10,645 nucleotides of DNA from Psychromonas sp. (GTDB lineage Bacteria > Pseudomonadota > Gammaproteobacteria > Enterobacterales > Psychromonadaceae): contig JAGLDN010000131.1 in assembly GCA_023145575.1 (NCBI GenBank), positions 1 through 10,645 of the forward strand, read 5' to 3'. Positions 6,778 through 10,645 of this stretch are shown one piece after another. Within the stretch, counting starts at the first letter, position 1; each line of letters begins with the position of its first letter. The notes under the pieces are model-generated. The model saw only the letters and a program-made list of their open reading frames with translations. It searched no databases and was not told where the DNA came from. Both the position numbers and the translations under genes were made by a program.

Positions 6778-7000
6778 TACCCATGTGACCTATTTCATAA
6801 GACTTAAACTTACCTCTATTAGGCTTGGTTTTAGATTCACAAGCGACTCTACTCACGCCATAATACTGTTACCCGAGATGTAGTACACTTTTAGATGATT
6901 TTACAAACATTGGGGTATCGCAATCACCATAGATCATCTAAGAGGTAAACATCTAAGCCTTCTGGTTTACTGATCAACCAGTCTGGATCAAATGTTAATT
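6777..7000 (-). pseudogene. Probable IS481-family transposase fragment
   Basis: On the minus strand the sequence reads DWLISKPEGLDVYLLDDLW, a stop, then in another frame MFVKSSKSVLHLG, a stop, and QYYGVSRVACESK followed by TKPNRGKFKSYEIGHMGI. The order S-LH...YG(I/V)SR(L/V)...KFK-Y-IG resembles the stretch just before the DDE core of IS481 transposases. The core itself is missing, so only a scrap remains between A2 and B2. Its last codons overlap a TATACCCATGTGACC sequence that also resembles the miniature element ends. The family call is from memory of motifs and is moderate at best. Confidence 0.45.
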
Positions 7001-7115
7001 TTGAGTTTTCTCTTTAATTACCCATAGGTTTATCTTCCACGCTATGACGGCATTGCTATATTATTGTACTGCGAAGGTAATATTATATTTATTGAAAATT
7101 GTATCAGTAAAATAT

Positions 7116-7262
7116 TTATTTGATTTCAGCTGTAATTTCGTGTATTTTCCTTATTGATTTATTGTTACGTTTATCCCATAAATTATCCTTTAAGAATAAT
7201 GGTTTTATAGTATAACCTTTTCTTTCTACATGTTTCGTAGCTATTGACGAGTACTTAACATT
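7116..7262 (-). pseudogene. Possible 3' fragment of an unknown gene
   Basis: A stop-free minus-strand frame of 48 codons reads NVKYSSIATKHVERKGYTIK, then PLFLKDNLWDKRNNKSIRKI and HEITAEIK before a TAA. It has no start codon and begins exactly at the edge of block B2 (7264), so it could be a gene tail cut by the event that placed B2 here. Composition is protein-like, but in AT-rich DNA a stretch this short may be chance. Positions 7001-7115 show nothing recognisable. Confidence 0.25.
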
Positions 7263-7307
7263 CTACCCATCTAACGCCAAAGTAAAAAGTCAACATATTT
7301 GGTCAGT

Positions 7308-7335
7308 TTGTGCTCATGTGCAGCAAGGTTATAAT
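7308..7335 (+). promoter_or_regulatory. Sigma70-like promoter of unknown gene copy 2
   Basis: TTGTGC (7308-7313), 16 bp, TATAAT (7330-7335), identical in arrangement to copy 1. The predicted transcript start lies about 24 nt before ATG 7366. Confidence 0.6.
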
Positions 7336-7350
7336 TCTAACTCTATTTGT

Positions 7351-7356
7351 AAGGAA
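7351..7356 (+). promoter_or_regulatory. Ribosome binding site that fixes the start of copy 2
   Basis: AAGGAA nine bases before ATG 7366, conserved with copy 1. It supports the ATG over the in-frame GTG at 7318. Confidence 0.7.
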
Positions 7357-7365
7357 CACCTAACG

Positions 7366-8340
7366 ATGCAAAATCCTGTTAATTTCTTATTTCAAAAATT
7401 TAAAGCAAAGACAGAATTAACAAATCCAAACCCAAATAGGAGAAAATTAACAAACAGTGTAATAACGTCTATGTTTAAATCAGCTGGTGGTACTGGCATT
7501 AGTGATCATGAAAAAATTTTGTTAACAGAGGCTCTCATTCATCTCATTGTGCTTTTAAACCGCGCGCTAGACCTAGGCGAAAAAGCAATGATACCTTATA
7601 TAGATCTCGCTGTTCCAGACACTACTCGTTATTACTTGTCTTTAACGAAATATAAACAAAAAGTGTGCTTATCGTTCCTAGAAGGGAAGGGAAAACACGA
7701 GATTATACATAGGGGGTTATTGAAACTGTATAATGTATTGACTGATCCCGATCAATTAATCACATTTCTTGATGTACGATTATCTGATACACCAAGCTAC
7801 TATGACGAAACCGATGGATCCGGTGAAGAAATAAATAACACTGAACTGCCAAATTATGAACAGTCGGAGGAAGCATTGATTTATGATAACATGGCGCAAC
7901 CTCCCAGTTATTCGCATGCATTATTTCACACGGAAGTTATTCTACCTGATTCTGCTTCTGCTTCTGCTTCTGCCTCTGCCTCTGCCTCTGCCTCTGCCTC
8001 TGGTGGTAGTAAAATAACAAATCCATTAAAGACTAATATTGTATCAACAATGAAAGATCCATTAGAGGTTTTTAGTGTTCCTTGGAGATGTCGGCACAGT
8101 TTCAACTCGGGTTTGTGTGTATATGTAACAGAGTCCATGCTTCACACTACTACAACGAAAAACGCGAAAACTCGATTTATTGCCCATGACGTGGCTTGTA
8201 AGTTATTATCTCTAGAATGTTACGAGAATGCAGGCGTATTAGCTGATCCCGAAGATGAACTAGAATTCACTGGAATAGAGCCTACTAAGACGATTAAGTT
8301 AGGTATTTGTTGGGCTTTTTTTCTTACTTGCTTTGATTAA
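7366..8340 (+). CDS. Unknown protein of a duplicated family, copy 2, with PxY motifs and longer Ser-Ala run
   Basis: A 324-residue paralogue of the product of 5418-6371, also unrecognised. The extra length comes from four more Ser-Ala units, less one residue lost near residue 87 (TVPC in copy 1, TRY here). TPSY, LPNY and PPSY are all kept, although residues between them change (for example Ile152 to Gly and Lys177 to Met). All cysteines of the C-terminal half are kept. Outside the microsatellite I count 36 amino-acid-changing codons against 4 silent ones (TCT/TCC, GGG/GGA, ACC/ACT, CTG/CTT). The frame ends GICWAFFLTCFD. After the T7 tract at 8316-8322, the +1 frame is open for a further 44 codons with a hydrophobic start (LLALINFVNLIANIK), ending in a TAG at 8456-8458. 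Whether the short or long end is made is unknown. Both copies look intact and expressed. Confidence 0.8.
   Translation: MQNPVNFLFQKFKAKTELTNPNPNRRKLTNSVITSMFKSAGGTGISDHEKILLTEALIHLIVLLNRALDLGEKAMIPYIDLAVPDTTRYYLSLTKYKQKVCLSFLEGKGKHEIIHRGLLKLYNVLTDPDQLITFLDVRLSDTPSYYDETDGSGEEINNTELPNYEQSEEALIYDNMAQPPSYSHALFHTEVILPDSASASASASASASASASGGSKITNPLKTNIVSTMKDPLEVFSVPWRCRHSFNSGLCVYVTESMLHTTTTKNAKTRFIAHDVACKLLSLECYENAGVLADPEDELEFTGIEPTKTIKLGICWAFFLTCFD
7951..8001 (+). repeat. In-frame TCTGCY hexamer repeat, 8 units
   Basis: Three TCTGCT units, five TCTGCC units and a final TCT encode alternating Ser and Ala. The third-base difference between the blocks suggests stepwise expansion. Copy 1 has only four TCTGCC units. 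Confidence 0.95.
8316..8322 (+). repeat. T7 tract before an open +1 frame in copy 2
   Basis: GCT TTT TTT CTT contains seven T's. With six T's the reading becomes GCT TTT TTC TTA CTT GCT TTG, which passes the normal stop and runs to 8458. This is a candidate slippage site, by mutation or on the ribosome. Confidence 0.5.
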
Positions 8341-8446
8341 TTTCGTCAATCTTATCGCAAATATTAAACCTAATCTCGTTGGAAATGCTTATCAAAGATC
8401 ATGGGTACATATACAACAAAGTGCTAACTATCAAGAAATCCCCTCA
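8341..8446 (+). repeat. Tail T2, conserved 106 bp after copy 2
   Basis: Matches T1 (6372-6477) with four substitutions and no indels. In the +1 frame it reads FVNLIANIKPNLVGNAYQRS, then WVHIQQSANYQEIPS, and continues GRS to a TAG at 8456-8458 inside the adjacent palindrome. Confidence 0.8.
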
Positions 8447-8453
8447 GGTAGAA

Positions 8454-8486
8454 GTTAGATACGACCGCTACGCGGTCGTATCTAAC
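8454..8486. repeat. Perfect 15-bp stem palindrome at the edge of unit 2
   Basis: GTTAGATACGACCGC (8454-8468) and GCGGTCGTATCTAAC (8472-8486) pair perfectly around TAC. Its GC-rich core stands out from the AT-rich surroundings. No T-run follows, so it is not a classical terminator. It looks like a single copy of a dispersed palindromic repeat, or a recombination or binding site, and lies eight bases after the duplicated tail ends. Confidence 0.9.
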
Positions 8487-8740
8487 GCTGTGGCGATAAT
8501 TTTAAAGTTAAACAAGGTCTAAGAACATTTTGCGATCAAAAAATAAGAAGCAATGTCCTGATAAAATCTTATTTTGACAAAGTAGTGACATAGGTATAGA
8601 CATCCATTTGCTCATGCAGCACAAGGTTAAAATAACATAATAACCAGCCTATTCAAAATGACAAACAAAAGCACAAATTTAAAGCCAATGGATTGTGTCG
8701 TTAGTAAATCAAGACACCACCGGAATAAAATTGCATAAAT
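8487..8740. other. Gene-poor gap with a degenerate promoter-like echo
   Basis: No gene is recognised. A stop-free 35-codon plus-strand frame (8486-8593) and a 26-codon ATG frame starting MTNKSTNLKPMD are too short to support. AAAATAAGA (8540-8548) and TCTTATTTT (8567-8575) form a 9-bp inverted repeat. Around 8604-8636 the bases TTTGCTCATGCAGCACAAGG loosely echo TTTGTGCTCATGTGCAGCAA of the B promoter blocks. Confidence 0.5.
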
Positions 8741-8885
8741 TTTACATGCCCGTAAAACGTAAAACGTAAAACGTAAAACGTAAAACGTAAAACGTAAAAC
8801 GCACAATGACATAAATGTCGATTTTATACCTCGTATCTTGTTACAATTTACCGATCTGACTTTGCATTTTTACGTCACATGAGTA
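8741..8885. mobile_element. Degraded, shortened copy E3 of the miniature element
   Basis: The right part (about 8820-8885) aligns with the right end of E2: ATTTTATACCTCGTATCTTG against ATTTCATGCCTAGTACCTTG, then GACTTTGCATTTTTACGTCA before CATGAGTA. The left side, TTTACATGCCCGTAAAA, is a plausible worn form of the left end CTCATGTGACGTAAAA, followed by amplified CGTAAAA. A small hairpin, GACAT-AA-ATGTC (8808-8819), sits where E1 and E2 have theirs. The element is about 145 bp, so most of the interior is lost. Confidence 0.55.
8751..8801 (+). repeat. CGTAAAA heptamer array, seven copies
   Basis: Seven perfect CGTAAAA units (8751-8799) plus CG. The unit equals the inner edge of the miniature element's terminal repeat (TGACGTAAAA), so it may be a slippage expansion of that end. 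It is not a CRISPR array: there are no spacers. Confidence 0.95.
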
Positions 8886-9196
8886 GAGAGAACAACTCCC
8901 TGAAGTACATCATGCTCCAAGAAGAACACTGCCTACACCAAGAAATAACAAGACGACTGATTGTTGTTAAATATTCGCTACCTAGTATCAGTATTGCTGC
9001 ATAACACTCTTCATTTTAATTCTATTCAACCGTCAGTAATATCATATTAGCATGTTGCCTTAAATATATACCATTTGTTCACGTAGCATTTATTTTTCAT
9101 ACAATTGAGCAGTAAACATGCAAGAAGATAAACCTTGCAATTGTTGACCCATTAAAGTATAATCTTTTTTTTGCTAAAATTCATTGTGTTTGCGGT
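8886..9196. other. 311-bp gap without a recognisable gene
   Basis: Between elements E3 and E2. A 38-codon stop-free plus-strand frame (ENNSLKYIMLQEEHCLHQEI...) ends at about 9004. It has no start signals and resembles nothing I know. The only site worth noting is the promoter-like pair at 9135-9163. Confidence 0.5.
9135..9163 (+). promoter_or_regulatory. Sigma70-like promoter facing element E2
   Basis: TTGCAA (9135-9140) and a perfect TATAAT (9158-9163) are 17 bp apart. A transcript would start near 9170 and run through E2 towards the lipoprotein gene. Such matches are common by chance in AT-rich DNA. Confidence 0.35.
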
Positions 9197-9598
9197 TATA
9201 CTCATGTGACGTAAAATTGTTTTATCCGGCTTTAGCTCGGACATCAGAGCAAGGCGTTACAGCAGGTCTAGCAACGATAGGCGATACTAATCGTTTAGCT
9301 GTTGCTTAACATTCGCATTAACGAAGATTTATTGGTTACTCCATTTTCGAATATTATAACGAAACAATGACTTTTATTCATAAAAAACCGAGCTTAAACC
9401 ACGAAGGGGGTGGTTACTAGCACCAATCAACAAAGTTATAAAATCTTGACTTAGAATAACTCGATAAGAATTAAAGTCTTTATTTTAAATCTCCTTGTTG
9501 ATGATTAACTACGTTAACCATCAGCAAGGAGATTTCATGCCTAGTACCTTGGCACTATTTGCCTTGCTCACTTTGCATCTTTTCGTCACATGGTTATA
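9197..9598. mobile_element. Miniature inverted-repeat element, copy E2 (402 bp)
   Basis: The left end TATACTCATGTGACGTAAAA (9197-9216) and right end TTTTCGTCACATGGTTATA (9580-9598) are inverted repeats with one missing base and a few mismatches. The interior is similar to E1, with about 90 bp extra. Shared tracts include ATCAGA-CAAGGC near the left and TTATAAAAT, AGAATAACT, AATTAAA-TCTTTATTTTAA and a hairpin near the right. No transposase is encoded. It ends 39 bp before the lipoprotein start codon, so its right edge forms part of that gene's upstream region. Confidence 0.75.
9488..9534 (+). other. 22-bp stem-loop in element E2
   Basis: The arms 9488-9509 and 9513-9534 pair over 22 positions, with one G-U pair and one A-C mismatch, around TAC. 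The core GATGATTAAC is shared with the E1 hairpin. The right arm contains AAGGAG, five bases before ATG 9537, so in RNA the hairpin would hide that ribosome site. As part of a folded element end it could equally serve in transposition. Confidence 0.75.
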
Positions 9599-9620
9599 TA
9601 TTAAATGTAACTTGTCTTAA
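9537..9620 (+). CDS. Possible 27-residue hydrophobic peptide at the right end of E2
   Basis: AAGGAG, five bases, ATG, then MPSTLALFALLTLHLFVTWL followed by YIKCNLS, one likely membrane segment. It runs out of the element and stops four bases before the AAGAGGA site of the lipoprotein gene. E1 has a related start (MPSTLLLFTLLNCTFAPHEY..., 3650-3721), but in E3 the ATG is ATA. The ribosome site is excellent, yet it lies in a hairpin arm. Conservation may reflect the element's DNA, not a peptide, so this stays tentative. Confidence 0.25.
   Translation: MPSTLALFALLTLHLFVTWLYIKCNLS
9573..9600 (+). promoter_or_regulatory. Candidate lipoprotein promoter straddling the edge of E2
   Basis: TTGCAT (9573-9578) and TATATA (9595-9600) are 16 bp apart, with the -35 inside the element and the -10 at its border. 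Transcription would start about 30 nt before ATG 9638. This would mean the inserted element supplies half the promoter. Confidence 0.4.
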
Positions 9621-9637
9621 ATTAAGAGGAAATAACA

Positions 9638-10339
9638 ATGAAAATTAACAACACATTAAAAGTAGGTACAATTATCTTGTTTTCACTAGCACTTGTTGCC
9701 TGTGGTAAACACAAATCGCCATCTCCTGTTACTCCTGTTACTCCTGATACTCCTGTTACTCCTGTTATTCCTATTCCTGCTGCGCTTAAAGGTACTTGGG
9801 CATATAAATGTGTCGCTGAAACTGATACTGATAATCCGAGTAGCTTCGTTAAAGAAAAGCAAACCTATAATGGTAGTACAGTCATAATGAGCGATACATC
9901 ATATAGTGATCCTGCGTGTCAACAACCACTTGTAAACATAACAATGACGGGTACATTCAAACTTGGTGAAATTGTAAATAAAGGATCCCAAGATGAACAT
10001 ACCAAAATAGATAGGACGTCAAAGACAGTAGTAGTCACTATTCAAAATCCTGAGACTGTAGGGTTGGCAAATGCTGGTGAACTTCCTAGCCTTGAATTTG
10101 GTATTACAGACTGGAAATTAAACGAACCTAAAGATCTTACTCAAAATAAATTAGCAAGAAAATACTATGATGTTGGAGATACTGATCTTAATATTTTCAA
10201 AATTCATACTAATAAATTATTTGAAGGTGATCTAGGAGGAGATTTAGATCCTACTGGCCGTCCAACCACGCTTAACAAAGTTGGGGCCGCGCGTGTAACT
10301 AATAACCAAACTCAGACTACAAGTCACGAGTCAAAATAA
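9638..10339 (+). CDS. Lipoprotein with a lipocalin-like domain, function unknown
   Basis: A 233-residue protein. The N-terminus MKINNTLKVGTIILFSLALV followed by AC has a lipobox (LVAC) with lipidated Cys22; the next residues Gly-Lys are not the Asp inner-membrane signal, so the outer membrane is likely. A Pro-Val-Thr linker (30-47), coded by a 9-bp CCTGTTACT-type repeat, leads to a globular domain. The pattern LKGTWAYKC ... SYSDPACQQPL ... TGTFKLG ... KIDRTS (50-128) resembles small lipocalin-like beta-barrel proteins of proteobacteria. Cys58 and Cys94 could form a disulfide. The C-terminal part (140-233) is not recognised and ends in a Thr/Gln/Ser-rich tail. AAGAGGA lies seven bases before the ATG. 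It is a single-gene unit with a promoter candidate at the edge of element E2 and a strong terminator behind. No binding partner can be inferred. Confidence 0.85.
   Translation: MKINNTLKVGTIILFSLALVACGKHKSPSPVTPVTPDTPVTPVIPIPAALKGTWAYKCVAETDTDNPSSFVKEKQTYNGSTVIMSDTSYSDPACQQPLVNITMTGTFKLGEIVNKGSQDEHTKIDRTSKTVVVTIQNPETVGLANAGELPSLEFGITDWKLNEPKDLTQNKLARKYYDVGDTDLNIFKIHTNKLFEGDLGGDLDPTGRPTTLNKVGAARVTNNQTQTTSHESK
9722..9775 (+). repeat. Nine-base repeat coding the Pro-Val-Thr linker
   Basis: Units of CCTGTTACT, with CCTGATACT and CCTATT variants, encode the PVT-rich spacer after the lipidated cysteine. Changes in unit number would alter the tether length without changing frame. Confidence 0.8.
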
Positions 10340-10404
10340 AAAAGCGACTATAATATCAATTAAAAATCTGACATTTACACGGGTAACAAATCCGTATTAA
10401 ATAT

Positions 10405-10432
10405 AAGAGGCTTTTTTAAGCCTCTTTTTTTT
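10405..10432 (+). terminator. Intrinsic terminator of the lipoprotein gene
   Basis: AAGAGGCTT (10405-10413) and AAGCCTCTT (10418-10426) form a perfect 9-bp stem with a TTTT loop, followed by more T's to 10432. It lies 66 bp after the stop codon. Confidence 0.92.
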
Positions 10433-10461
10433 AACATTAAATAACGTCTAAACGAGTTGTT

Positions 10462-10496
10462 GATCCCATGTGATATAAAATGCAACGTCACATTAG
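10462..10496. mobile_element. Possible minimal trace of the miniature element
   Basis: GATCCCATGTGATATAAAAT recalls the left end (CCCATGTGACGTAAAAATGC in E1), and AACGTCACATTAG right after it recalls a right end. It may be an extreme internal deletion leaving two ends. Positions 10497-10645 show no gene I can support. Confidence 0.3.
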
Positions 10497-10645
10497 CAAA
10501 TAATGTACAGTAGATTTTCAAAACACTAACTGATCATTAAAGCGCCACGACCACTGTAACGTGCATGTCATCTGCTTGGTTGTGAAAAATGACGGTCTCT
10601 GATTTGCCATGTATCGCTAGACCCATGATAGTTCAAGATTAAACC

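Larger units (their letters stand above)
7264..7365 (+). repeat. Repeat B2, promoter and leader of copy 2
   Basis: This block matches 5316-5417 with three substitutions, none in the -35, -10 or Shine-Dalgarno boxes. It shows that the second gene carries its own complete upstream region. Confidence 0.85.
6480..8446 (+). repeat. Unit 2 of the tandem duplication (A2, promoter B2, gene, tail T2)
   Basis: Same block order as unit 1. It joins unit 1 almost directly, T1 ending at 6477 and A2 starting at 6480. In place of the IS630 remnant, positions 6778-7263 hold unrelated sequence with a likely IS481 fragment. Unit 2 stops at CCCCTCA (8446), eight bases before a strong palindrome. Confidence 0.9.

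Noticed and set aside
8454..8486. Integron attC site, because GTTAGAT and ATCTAAC are both present
   Set aside because: In attC the order is RYYYAAC then GTTRRRY; here the boxes are the other way round, and there are no cassettes or inner boxes.
8751..8801. CRISPR-like repeat array
   Set aside because: Seven-base units directly abut with no spacers; it is a simple tandem repeat.
9693..9887. Leucine-rich 64-codon plus-strand frame
   Set aside because: It is an out-of-frame reading of the Pro-Val-Thr repeat in the lipoprotein gene.
10535..10638. Short minus-strand frame MGLAIHGKSETVIFHNQADD... near the right edge
   Set aside because: Only 29 codons, with a stop just before the ATG and no ribosome site; not enough to call a gene.

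Overview
The window is AT-rich DNA, very probably from a gammaproteobacterium. RecR and MarC-family proteins of gammaproteobacterial type sit next to a long accessory stretch full of decayed transposons, miniature inverted-repeat elements and duplicated DNA. Three different transposase corpses, large gene-poor gaps and an unrecognised gene family with PxY motifs look like a genome shaped by relaxed selection, possibly host-associated. The genus cannot be assigned from this window.

Left part (1-3120): the window opens inside a broken IS4-superfamily transposase read leftwards (1-325). Next come two conserved genes on the minus strand, a diguanylate cyclase (1212-2240) followed by recR (493-1092), and then a divergent MarC-family membrane protein gene (2517-3119). 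recR is not beside dnaX-ybaB, its usual partners.

Middle part (3121-8450): two copies of an unknown gene (5418-6371, 317 aa; 7366-8340, 324 aa) lie in a tandem duplication. Each copy has the same sigma70-like promoter, the same Shine-Dalgarno and the same 106-bp tail, and a related ~300-bp repeat lies further upstream. A dead IS630 copy lies between repeat and promoter in unit 1, and a fragment resembling an IS481 transposase fills the same place in unit 2. The two proteins differ at about 36 aligned residues, but only 4 codons differ silently. They also differ in a Ser-Ala microsatellite, share TPSY, LPNY and PPSY motifs, and end at a T7 tract. In copy 2 that tract is followed by a 44-codon open reading frame in the +1 frame.

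Right part (8450-10645): a perfect 15-bp stem palindrome, an amplified CGTAAAA heptamer, and two of the three recognisable members of a miniature element (E2, E3; E1 is at 3399-3710). The element ends are about 20-bp inverted repeats of the form TATACYCATGTGACGTAAAA. E2 ends just upstream of a gene for a lipoprotein with a lipocalin-like domain (9638-10339), which is closed by a strong intrinsic terminator.

No operon-level pathway joins these genes. The most notable content is the duplicated, unrecognised gene pair, which looks like a rapidly diversifying, possibly host-directed protein family, and the miniature element family around it. All comparisons were made by eye, with no database search.
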